Below, piece by piece: positions 1-5,480 of a stretch of 5,480 nt of DNA. The position numbers and the translations under genes were made by a program. The DNA is from an uncultured Flavobacterium sp. GTDB lineage: Bacteria; Bacteroidota; Bacteroidia; Flavobacteriales; Flavobacteriaceae. The stretch's first letter is position 1, and each line of letters opens with the position of its first letter. The notes beneath the pieces are model-generated. The model saw nothing but the letters and a program-made list of their open reading frames with translations. It was not told the DNA's origin and searched no databases. Location of the stretch: assembly GCF_946479975.1 (NCBI RefSeq), contig NZ_CAMLIX010000284.1:1-5480 (forward strand), given 5' to 3'.

Positions 1-288
1 GAAAATATCTACATGAATTTTACAACTTGTTCTTCCAACGCTATCGACTTTTGCAACTAATTCAATTAGAGTTCCCGCCGGAATCGCTTTTTTAAAATCA
101 ATTTGACCAGTAGAAATTGTAACTACTTTTTTACGGCTGAAACGAGTCGCACATATAAAAGCAACTTCATCCATAAGATGAAGCGCAGTTCCTCCAAATA
201 AAGTGTCGTAATGATTCGTTGTACTAGGGAAAACAGCTTTAAAAATTCTTGTTTCCGACTTTAAAATTCTTTCTTCTATTGTTCCCAT
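1..288 (-). CDS. Acyl-CoA thioesterase, hotdog fold (3' end beyond window)
   Basis: Predicted to hydrolyse acyl-CoA thioesters to free CoA and fatty acid in the cytoplasm; chain-length preference cannot be read from the sequence. I translated the 96 residues present. They show the N-terminal part of a YciA/BACH-type hotdog domain: a lead strand with VFPSTTNHYDTLFGG at about residues 19-33, then the central helix ALHLMDEVAFICATR at 35-49. In this family the Asn of the loop (N25 here) and the Asp of the helix (D40) are the catalytic pair. Strands with TISTGQIDFKKAIPAG (57-72) and LVAKVDSVGRTS (77-88) follow, as expected. The family is usually about 130-170 residues, so roughly the last third lies beyond base 1. 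The ATG at 288-286 follows the ribB stop by one base, which suggests coupled translation. There is no Shine-Dalgarno site, but A occurs at -3 and -6, as is common in flavobacteria. The family call is firm; the exact physiological substrate is unknown. Confidence 0.88.
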   Translation of the reverse strand, partial: MGTIEERILKSETRIFKAVFPSTTNHYDTLFGGTALHLMDEVAFICATRFSRKKVVTISTGQIDFKKAIPAGTLIELVAKVDSVGRTSCKIHVDIF

Positions 289-289
289 A

Positions 290-1423
290 TTAATAATTAA
301 CGTATTCTGTAATCTCAAGCCCATATCCAATCATTCCTACACGCTTTGTTTGTTCCGTGTTAGAAACTAATCGAATTTTAGAAATATCAATATCATGAAG
401 AATCTGAGCTCCAATTCCGTAATCTTTACTGTCAATAATAACTTTTGGTGCTTTTAGAGTTCCGTTAGATTGCAGCGCTTTAAGCTCCGAAATTCGATTT
501 AAAAGGTTAACAGCTGTCATATCTTGATTGATGAAAATAACAGCACCTTTTCCGTTTTCATTAATTACCTTAAACATGTCGTCCAACTGCTGTTCGGCGT
601 TATTTGTTAAAGTTCCTAGTAAATCATTATTAACCTGAGAAGAGTGTATTCTGGTCAAAATTGGCTCGCCAAGATTCCAAGTTCCTTTAGTTAAAGCAAT
701 ATGAATTTGTTTATTTGTTGTCTGCTCGTAAGCTCTCAGTCTGAAAGTTCCAAAACGGGTTTCTATGTCGAAATCTTCTTTTTTAACAATAAGGCTGTCG
801 TGCTGCATTCTGTAAGCAACTAAGTCTTCGATGGAAACTAATTTTAAATTAAATTTCTGAGCTACTTTTATTAATTCAGGTAAACGAGACATTGTGCCGT
901 CTTCGTTTAGAATTTCACAAATCACGCCTGCAGGTTTAAATCCAGCTAAACGTGCAAAGTCAATTGCAGCTTCTGTGTGGCCAGTTCTTCTTAAAACACC
1001 TCCTTGTTTGGCAATTAAAGGAAAAATATGTCCAGGTCGTGCTAAATCGTGCGGTTTTGTATTTGGATCAACCAAAGCTTCAACAGTTTTAGAACGGTCA
1101 GCTGCTGAAATTCCAGTTGTAACTCCATTTCCTTTTAAATCAACAGAAACTGTAAAAGCAGTCTCCATATGGTCCGTGTTATTGGTTACCATAGCACGAA
1201 GATCTAATTCTTTACATCTGCTTTCTGTAAGAGGTGTACAGATTAAGCCTCGTCCGTGTGTAGCCATAAAGTTGATCATTTCAGGTGTTATTTTTTCAGC
1301 TGCTGCTAAAAAATCACCTTCATTTTCACGATCTTCATCATCGACTACAATGATTACCTTACCTTGACGAATATCTTCTATAGCTTCCTCAATGGTATTT
1401 AGTTGTATTTTTGTTGTTGACAT
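290..1423 (-). CDS. ribB: 3,4-dihydroxy-2-butanone 4-phosphate synthase with degenerate GTP cyclohydrolase II-like domain
   Basis: Converts ribulose 5-phosphate to 3,4-dihydroxy-2-butanone 4-phosphate plus formate, supplying the four-carbon unit for lumazine and riboflavin in the cytosol. The protein has 377 residues. Residues 1 to about 204 are a complete DHBP synthase domain: the acidic metal/substrate loop DDEDRENEGD (28-37, with R32, E33, E35, D37), the ISAADRSKT segment (105-113), PGHIFPL (130-136) and the RTGHTEAAID motif (146-155, H149 and E151), then the EDGTMSR segment (174-180). Residues 205-377 have the outline of GTP cyclohydrolase II but lack its key residues (separate entry), so I expect only RibB activity. 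The ATG at 1423 is two bases after the permease stop and has an A-rich leader with A at -3, -6, -11 and -13 to -15 and no Shine-Dalgarno site. No FMN riboswitch can fit here, because the upstream DNA is coding. Tools may label it RibBA; that would overstate the second function. Confidence 0.95.
   Translation of the reverse strand: MSTTKIQLNTIEEAIEDIRQGKVIIVVDDEDRENEGDFLAAAEKITPEMINFMATHGRGLICTPLTESRCKELDLRAMVTNNTDHMETAFTVSVDLKGNGVTTGISAADRSKTVEALVDPNTKPHDLARPGHIFPLIAKQGGVLRRTGHTEAAIDFARLAGFKPAGVICEILNEDGTMSRLPELIKVAQKFNLKLVSIEDLVAYRMQHDSLIVKKEDFDIETRFGTFRLRAYEQTTNKQIHIALTKGTWNLGEPILTRIHSSQVNNDLLGTLTNNAEQQLDDMFKVINENGKGAVIFINQDMTAVNLLNRISELKALQSNGTLKAPKVIIDSKDYGIGAQILHDIDISKIRLVSNTEQTKRVGMIGYGLEITEYVNY
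293..811 (-). other. Degenerate GTP cyclohydrolase II-like domain of RibB
   Basis: This is the C-terminal half of the ribB product, about residues 205-377. Aligned by eye without gaps to the zinc loop of E. coli RibA as I recall it, RIHSS at 258-262 matches, but the three zinc cysteines (C54, C65, C67 in E. coli) become Q263, N274 and A276. The QEGR motif becomes Q300-D-M-T, the proposed catalytic arginine of the RDF/RDYGIG motif becomes K333 in DSKDYGIGAQIL, and the position of Tyr105 has no equivalent Tyr. The DTVEAN loop is missing, and the tail after the last helix is about 30 residues shorter than in RibA. The reading frame is intact and fold-determining stretches (YGIGAQIL, KIRLVSNTEQ) are kept, so this is a maintained domain rather than a decaying one. 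Loss of GTP cyclohydrolase activity is inferred. Confidence 0.85.
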
Positions 1424-1425
1424 AA

Positions 1426-2874
1426 TTATTGTTTCTTTTGAGCAGGGGAAAACCGCTCGGAAATTTTCTGAAATAGTTGTGAAATCGGAGTGGTAATCGC
1501 ATCAAAATTAATTAATCCGTTGTCATTTGTTGCTCGATAGGTCAAAAGTATTGCTAAAGGGGACAAAATAAATGACGACATCCATGATCCCATAAATGGA
1601 GACATGCCACCTTCTTGTGATAATCTTTTTCCGAAAGTATTAATAAAGTGAAAGGTAATAAAGATTAAAACGGCAAAAACAATCGGAAGTCCTAAGCCAC
1701 CTTTTCTGATGATAGCACCAAGCGGAGCTCCAATAAAGAACATTAAAAAACAGGCAAAAGCAATAACAAATTTCTCGTATAATGCACTCAAATGTTTATT
1801 GATTTCACGTTGTTTGTCTTTTAGATCTTTCTGTGTAGTTTCAATCGAATAAATGTTGCTGGTAACATTGCTGCCTGCCATTTTTAAAATATCTACTTTG
1901 TCTTTGTTAGAATACATAGACATCAGATTATTTGGCAGTTGTTTTTTCTTTTTTTCTAAAAGAGAAGGATATTTTCTAATTCCAACACGCTGATTGATGT
2001 TTTCCGAAAAAGATACAATTTCGTTATCCAAATTTTTATTTAATGAATCTAAAGTGTAGCGTAATTCATTAACATTCAGCATTGCATTTGTACCAGCGAT
2101 GCTTTCTTTGCTGTCGTCAACTTTGTTTAATTCAGATAAATCAATATTAATAATCTGCTTTTTGAATTTTCCTTTTACGAAAGGTAATTTAGCGCGATCT
2201 TCATATTTTTTTGGAGTAACATCTTGATAGTAATAACCATCATTTAAAACCAGTTTTAATATACTTGATTTTTCACTGCTTATTAATTCTCCTGTTTTAG
2301 ATTTAATAACAGTTTTGTTTTCGCCCATATTATTGGCCTTTTCGTGAATTGTAACTCCAGTAAGCTGATTTCCGTTTTCGCCGGATTTTTTGTTTACCTT
2401 AATATTGTAAGTTCCAACATCATTAAACTGACCTTCGGCAATTGCCATTGCGGGTTTTGCTTGTGCAATATTTTTTCTAAAGTTGACAAATTTGTATTCG
2501 GCATACGGAATCACATTATTGGCAAACCAAAACGCAACTATACTTAAAACGAAAATGAAAACAATTAAAACTCTCATTGCTCTTTGAAGTGAGATTCCAG
2601 ATGATTTCATTGCTGCAAATTCATAGTTTTCGGCTAAGTTTCCGAAAGTCATAATAGAAGCCAGTAAAACTGATAGAGGCAATACCAGCGGTATAATACG
2701 GGGCATAGAAAAAAGCAGGAATTTCACGACCAATATTAAGTCGAGATCTTTTCCTGCTAGCTCAGATATAAATAGCCATACTGTTTGAAGTATGAATATG
2801 AAAAATAATATTACAAATACGGTTGTAAATGTAAGTAAGAATGTTTTTAATAAGTATTTGTCTAGAATTTTCAA
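1426..2874 (-). CDS. LptF/LptG family permease (LPS exporter subunit, YjgP/YjgQ)
   Basis: Inner-membrane subunit of the LptB2FG transporter, which extracts lipopolysaccharide from the inner membrane and passes it to the Lpt bridge. The protein has 482 residues and the family layout: an N-terminal MKILDKYLLKTFLLTF amphipathic start, TM1 at about 11-37, TM2 about 48-76, TM3 about 100-120, a large periplasmic part (about 125-365), then TM4 about 367-388, TM5 about 395-415 and TM6 about 427-446. The cytoplasmic segment NLAENYEFAAMKSSGIS (79-95) is the conserved coupling region that contacts the LptB ATPase in this family. E. coli LptF and LptG are about 360 residues; the extra length is a helical insertion (separate entry). 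The start must be TTG at 2874-2872: an in-frame TGA lies two codons upstream, and the first internal Met (57) would remove TM1. One such gene is present here, so its LptF/G partner must be elsewhere. I cannot tell from sequence alone whether it is LptF or LptG. Confidence 0.92.
   Translation of the reverse strand: MKILDKYLLKTFLLTFTTVFVILFFIFILQTVWLFISELAGKDLDLILVVKFLLFSMPRIIPLVLPLSVLLASIMTFGNLAENYEFAAMKSSGISLQRAMRVLIVFIFVLSIVAFWFANNVIPYAEYKFVNFRKNIAQAKPAMAIAEGQFNDVGTYNIKVNKKSGENGNQLTGVTIHEKANNMGENKTVIKSKTGELISSEKSSILKLVLNDGYYYQDVTPKKYEDRAKLPFVKGKFKKQIINIDLSELNKVDDSKESIAGTNAMLNVNELRYTLDSLNKNLDNEIVSFSENINQRVGIRKYPSLLEKKKKQLPNNLMSMYSNKDKVDILKMAGSNVTSNIYSIETTQKDLKDKQREINKHLSALYEKFVIAFACFLMFFIGAPLGAIIRKGGLGLPIVFAVLIFITFHFINTFGKRLSQEGGMSPFMGSWMSSFILSPLAILLTYRATNDNGLINFDAITTPISQLFQKISERFSPAQKKQ
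1780..2082 (-). other. Predicted helical-hairpin insertion in the periplasmic part of the permease
   Basis: This covers about residues 265-365 of the LptF/G-type permease, between the end of the predicted beta-jellyroll and TM4. Two stretches have heptad spacing of hydrophobic residues. One runs L271, L275, L278, L282, I286, F289, I293. The other runs I341, I344, Q348, L351, Q355, I358, L362, L365, F369 with regular 3-4 spacing. They are separated by a basic, Gly/Asn/Pro-containing stretch (about 298-340) with a run of four lysines near 308-311. The simplest reading is an antiparallel coiled coil that leads directly into TM4. This is a by-eye prediction. Length accounts for most of the excess over the E. 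coli proteins. Confidence 0.55.
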
Positions 2875-2885
2875 CCTTCAGATTA
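2872..2885 (-). promoter_or_regulatory. lolA stop / permease TTG start junction
   Basis: Read on the minus strand, the lolA stop TAA is followed by eight bases ending in GAAGG and then the TTG start of the permease. The in-frame TGA inside those eight bases fixes the start at this TTG. The purine-rich GAAGG abuts the start codon, so it has no usable spacing for a Shine-Dalgarno interaction; A at -3 fits the leader pattern reported for flavobacteria. A TTG start this close to an upstream stop suggests that ribosomes finishing lolA feed the permease, and that its output may be held below that of lolA. The effect on output is inferred. Confidence 0.6.
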
Positions 2886-3530
2886 ATCTAATTTATTAAT
2901 GTAGTATTTCGGGTATTTACTCGCTACAAATGTAAATTGATTTTTTGATAATGGCTGATTGGTTTTAAAAGAATTAACGGTTAAAGTTGTTTTTGTACCA
3001 TTTTTTCCAGTTTCAATCAAATTATAGATGTGTTTTGTCTGAACATCAACACCTAAAAGAATTTCTTTTCTTTGGTCTTTTCCGCTTGTTGGAACCAGTT
3101 TAATATATTGAATTTTTCTTCCTTTTACATTTTGTACAATGTCCATATTGTATTTGTAACCAGAATTGAAGAAAGTAAGCATTTTAGAAGGAGTGATAGC
3201 GTTATCATCTTTTTCATTTACTTTAGAAACAGTAACTTCTTCGTCTTCAGGAACAATAGTATATGTTTTTTGACCATCAAAAATTTTAGTAACACCCATG
3301 AAATTCAATACATATTGATTGCCTTTCATCGTTACATTTCCTTTACTGTCTTGATTAATGTTTTCTTTTGAATTGTTTAAAGAATACTTGAAGTCGATAA
3401 CAATATTGTTGTAGCTTTTTATTTTAGAAGTTACTTCGTTCAATAAATCCTTAGCTTTTTTATCCTGCGCCTGAATAGAAGTGAAGCTCAAAAGCATTAT
3501 TACTGCCATTTGAAAACATCTTTTAGTCAT
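2883..3530 (-). CDS. lolA: Outer-membrane lipoprotein carrier protein LolA
   Basis: Periplasmic chaperone that takes lipoproteins released by LolCDE from the inner membrane and carries them to the outer membrane. From the Met at 3530 the product is 215 residues, close to the usual 200-215. Residues 1-21 form a signal peptide: basic MTKRCF, a hydrophobic core MAVIMLLSF, and likely cleavage after SIQA before QDKK. C5 is too early for a lipobox, so it should be soluble. The mature part follows the LolA pattern: a helix with KDLLNEVTSKIKSYNN (27-42), the strand IVIDFKYSLNN, KGNVTMKGNQYVLNF (63-77), the FDGQKTYTIVPEDEEVTV segment (84-101, with the family's DG at 85-86) and the LLGVDVQTKHIYNLI strands (158-172). 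Other ATGs lie in frame at 3575 (7 bp after the ftsK stop, 15 residues longer) and 3596 (overlapping ftsK by 14 bp); I prefer 3530 for its compact signal peptide and AAAA leader, but 3575 is possible. No LolB is seen nearby. Confidence 0.9.
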   Translation of the reverse strand: MTKRCFQMAVIMLLSFTSIQAQDKKAKDLLNEVTSKIKSYNNIVIDFKYSLNNSKENINQDSKGNVTMKGNQYVLNFMGVTKIFDGQKTYTIVPEDEEVTVSKVNEKDDNAITPSKMLTFFNSGYKYNMDIVQNVKGRKIQYIKLVPTSGKDQRKEILLGVDVQTKHIYNLIETGKNGTKTTLTVNSFKTNQPLSKNQFTFVASKYPKYYINKLD

Positions 3531-3582
3531 TTTTGTGATAGAATTGTTGTTGATTTCTTGAATTTTTGCTTTCATGATTGGA
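3531..3582 (-). other. ftsK-lolA spacer or lolA 5' extension
   Basis: These 52 bp lie between the ftsK stop and the preferred lolA start. On the minus strand they stay open in the lolA frame and include the ATG at 3575-3573, so they may encode 15 extra N-terminal residues (MKAKIQEINNNSITK) instead of being a leader. I see no hairpin with a T-run that would act as a terminator, and no convincing flavobacterial promoter pair (TTG / TAnnTTTG) on the minus strand. Confidence 0.5.
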
Positions 3583-5480
3583 TTAATTTTGTTCATTATT
3601 AAAAAATTGATCAAGAGCACTTAAGTCTAAAATATTCACACTTCTGGCTTTACTGCCTTCAAACGGACCAACAATACCTGCTGCTTCCAGCTGGTCAATT
3701 AAACGACCTGCTCTATTGTATCCTAGTTTTAATTTTCGCTGCAATAAAGAAGCAGAACCCTGTTGTGCATTGACAATAATCTCCGCAGCTTCTCTAAATA
3801 AAGTGTCTCTTTCAGAAATATCTATATCAAGATTAATGCCAGTTTCTTCTCCAACAAATTCTGGAAGTAAATAAGCTGTAGCATACGCTTTTTGTCCGCC
3901 AATAAAATCTGTGATTTTTTCAACCTCTGGAGTGTCAATAAAAGCACACTGTACACGAACAACATCATTTCCGTTTGTGTATAATAAATCTCCACGTCCA
4001 ATTAATTGATCGGCTCCTTGTGTGTCCAAAATAGTTCTAGAGTCAATTTTCGACGTTACTCTAAAAGCAATCCTCGCAGGGAAATTGGCTTTGATTAAAC
4101 CTGTAATTACGTTAACAGAAGGTCTTTGTGTTGCAATAATTAAGTGAATACCAATAGCACGTGCTAACTGAGCCAGACGAGCAATCGGAATTTCTACTTC
4201 TTTTCCAGCTGTCATGATCAAATCGGCAAACTCATCGACAACCAGTACGATGTAAGGTAAAAATCGGTGGCCTGCTTCGGGATTTAATTTTCTTGCTTTA
4301 AATTTATCGTTGTACTCTTTTATGTTACGAACCATCGCGTCTTTTAATAAAGAATAACGATTGTCCATTTCTGTACAAAGTGAATTTAAAGTATTGACAA
4401 CTTTTGCATTATCTGTAATAATAGCATCTTCTGTATCTGGAAGTTTGGCTAAATAATGTCTTTCAATTTTATTGAAAAGCGTAAGCTCTACTTTTTTCGG
4501 ATCGACTAAAACAAATTTTACCTCTGCAGGATGCTTTTTGTATAACAATGAAGTTAAAACTGCATTTAATCCAACAGATTTACCTTGTCCTGTTGCTCCA
4601 GCCATCAATAAGTGTGGCATTTTAGCAAGATCGACAACAAAAGTTTCGTTAGAAATTGTTTTTCCTAACGCGATTGGTAATTCCATTTCGGCTTCTTGGA
4701 ACTTCGCTGCTCCAATAACACTTTTCATAGAAACCATAGTTGGGTTTTTGTTCGGAACCTCAATACCGATAGTACCTTTTCCTGGAATTGGTGCAATAAT
4801 ACGAATTCCTAGTGCTGATAATGATAAAGCGATATCATCTTCTAAACTTTTGATTTTAGAAATTCTGATTCCTGCTTCTGGCACAATTTCATACAAAGTA
4901 ACCGATGGACCAACGGTTGCTTTAATTTGCGCAATTTCAATTTTGTAGTTTCGAAGTGTGTCTACAATTTTGTTTTTATTTTCTTCTAATTCTTCTTGGT
5001 TAATGGTAATTCCGCCAGTCGAATATTCTTTTAATAAATCGATCGTTGGGAATTTATAATTTGATAAATCCAAAGTTGGATCAAATAATCCGAAATCGGC
5101 AACTAGGCGAGAAGCTAAGTTTTCTTCAATTATGTCTTCTTCCTCTGCTTTTTCAATTACAAAAGCTTCATCTGGAATTGCAGTAATTGGAGGTTTTGGC
5201 GGAGAAATTGGTTTTAAAATCGGATTTAGCTCAATTTCTGAAGAATGAGAAATAGTTGGTTTTAAAGCTTCTTTATTAAGTTCAAACTGAGAATCAACAG
5301 TTTTGATGTGAATGTTGTCTAATTCTGGATCACTTTCTTCATTTTCCTCAATAGCAAATTCCTCTAAATTATAAGCACTTTCTGGTTGATTTACAGAAGG
5401 TTTTAAAGTTTCTAATTCTGATTTAAATTCTTTTTTAGTAGAATCAAAATACGATTGGATTTTCTCTGGAGATAATTTGA
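3583..5480 (-). CDS. ftsK: DNA translocase FtsK (5' end beyond window)
   Basis: Septum-anchored hexameric ATPase that pumps chromosomal DNA and activates dimer resolution at dif during division. The frame is open from the stop at 3585-3583 to the window edge, giving 631 complete codons. The N-terminal membrane segments (about four TM, perhaps 170-200 residues) are beyond base 5480. Present, in order: an acidic, proline-rich linker (to about 5110); the alpha domain, beginning with LDLSNYKFPTIDLL near 5073-5030; the beta RecA-like motor with Walker A GATGQGKS (4599-4576) and Walker B IVLVVDE (4251-4231), then ATQRPSVNVITGLIKANFPA and the TILDTQGADQLIGRGDLL segment; and a C-terminal winged-helix gamma domain (about 3800-3605, QRKLKLGYNRAGRLIDQLEAAG), which reads polar KOPS motifs and contacts XerD in E. 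coli. All motor motifs are intact. A TTG at 5073 could be mistaken for a start, but the coding frame clearly continues upstream. SpoIIIE/SftA relatives are less likely given the phylum. Confidence 0.96.
   Translation of the reverse strand, partial: KLSPEKIQSYFDSTKKEFKSELETLKPSVNQPESAYNLEEFAIEENEESDPELDNIHIKTVDSQFELNKEALKPTISHSSEIELNPILKPISPPKPPITAIPDEAFVIEKAEEEDIIEENLASRLVADFGLFDPTLDLSNYKFPTIDLLKEYSTGGITINQEELEENKNKIVDTLRNYKIEIAQIKATVGPSVTLYEIVPEAGIRISKIKSLEDDIALSLSALGIRIIAPIPGKGTIGIEVPNKNPTMVSMKSVIGAAKFQEAEMELPIALGKTISNETFVVDLAKMPHLLMAGATGQGKSVGLNAVLTSLLYKKHPAEVKFVLVDPKKVELTLFNKIERHYLAKLPDTEDAIITDNAKVVNTLNSLCTEMDNRYSLLKDAMVRNIKEYNDKFKARKLNPEAGHRFLPYIVLVVDEFADLIMTAGKEVEIPIARLAQLARAIGIHLIIATQRPSVNVITGLIKANFPARIAFRVTSKIDSRTILDTQGADQLIGRGDLLYTNGNDVVRVQCAFIDTPEVEKITDFIGGQKAYATAYLLPEFVGEETGINLDIDISERDTLFREAAEIIVNAQQGSASLLQRKLKLGYNRAGRLIDQLEAAGIVGPFEGSKARSVNILDLSALDQFFNNEQN
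5119..5480 (-). other. Acidic, proline-rich linker of FtsK with LKP-type repeats
   Basis: This part of the ftsK frame joins the missing membrane domain to the motor. It is low in complexity and rich in Glu, Ser, Pro and Ile. Three short LKP-centred units occur: ETLKPSVN (near 5412-5389), EALKPTIS (near 5271-5248) and PILKPISP (near 5223-5200). The first two are also alike in DNA, 14 of 15 bases matching between 5258-5272 and 5399-5413. An acidic patch AEEEDIIEE (about 5148-5122) precedes the conserved motor start. FtsK linkers are known to be variable in length and sequence and to contact divisome proteins in E. coli; binding here is only a possibility. Confidence 0.6.

Noticed and set aside
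894..1367. Open frame of 157 codons on the plus strand
   Set aside because: It lies opposite the DHBP synthase domain of ribB, has no recognisable domain, and its composition is what the antisense of a conserved coding region gives.
1424..1425. FMN riboswitch expected upstream of a riboflavin gene
   Set aside because: Only two bases separate ribB from the permease, and the DNA further upstream is conserved coding sequence, so no riboswitch fits.
1503..1510. Flavobacterial -7-like TAnnTTTG on the minus strand
   Set aside because: It lies inside the permease gene and no TTG occurs at the required distance upstream; AT-rich sequence gives many such matches.
2344..2547. Short plus-strand open frame of 67 codons
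   Set aside because: It lies inside the permease coding region on the opposite strand, Cys/Phe-rich and without any domain; taken as chance.
2880..2889. Perfect 10-bp palindrome AGATTAATCT over the lolA stop
   Set aside because: It has no loop, is AT-rich and is not followed by a T-run; too short to be a terminator and likely to arise by chance in such DNA.
3072..3371. Plus-strand open frame of 99 codons
   Set aside because: It is antisense to lolA, with Phe/Ile-rich low-complexity translation typical of the complement of Lys/Asn-rich coding DNA.
4472..4948. Open frame of 158 codons on the plus strand
   Set aside because: It is antisense to the conserved FtsK motor including Walker A; no family resemblance, and not independent of the ftsK frame.
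5071..5073. TTG as a possible start of ftsK
   Set aside because: The frame stays open upstream to base 5480 and encodes sensible linker plus the conserved FDPTLDLSNYKFP entry to the motor, so this TTG is an internal Leu codon.
1..5480. Defence system, mobile element or CRISPR array
   Set aside because: All five reading frames belong to recognised housekeeping families, there are no long inverted or direct repeats, no transposase or integrase, and no non-coding space.

Overview
This looks like ordinary core chromosome from a low-G+C member of the Bacteroidota, most likely Flavobacterium or a close flavobacterial relative. The reasons are the AT-rich coding sequence with A/T-ending codons, A-rich leaders without Shine-Dalgarno sites, a two-domain RibB whose C-terminal half is degenerate, and a long LptF/LptG permease. 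The genus is inferred from recalled family resemblance, not from a database search.

All five genes lie on the minus strand, so they are read from high to low coordinates. In order of transcription: (1) ftsK, the DNA translocase of the divisome, cut by the window edge so that only its variable linker and complete motor are present (5480 down to 3583); (2) lolA, the periplasmic lipoprotein chaperone (3530 or 3575 down to 2883); (3) an LptF/LptG family permease of the LPS exporter, starting on TTG (2874 down to 1426); (4) ribB, 3,4-dihydroxy-2-butanone 4-phosphate synthase, fused to a GTP cyclohydrolase II-like domain that has lost its zinc and catalytic residues (1423 down to 290); (5) the first 96 residues of a hotdog-fold acyl-CoA thioesterase, cut by the other edge (288 down to 1).

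The genes are packed very tightly. There are 8 bp between lolA and the permease, 2 bp between the permease and ribB, and 1 bp between ribB and the thioesterase. The lolA start lies 52 bp (or 7 bp) after the ftsK stop, or overlaps it if the earliest ATG is used. There is no room for a terminator or an FMN riboswitch between them, so the set is probably co-transcribed from a promoter beyond base 5480, with translational coupling likely at the tightest junctions. Functionally it joins septal chromosome segregation (FtsK) and envelope building (LolA for lipoproteins, the LptF/G-type permease for LPS) with riboflavin synthesis and acyl-CoA hydrolysis.

I found no mobile element, CRISPR array, RNA gene, phage trace or defence system, and no non-coding stretch longer than about 50 bp. 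Nothing here looks like a new system. The points most worth a second look are the dead GCHII domain kept on RibB and the predicted helical hairpin inserted in the permease.
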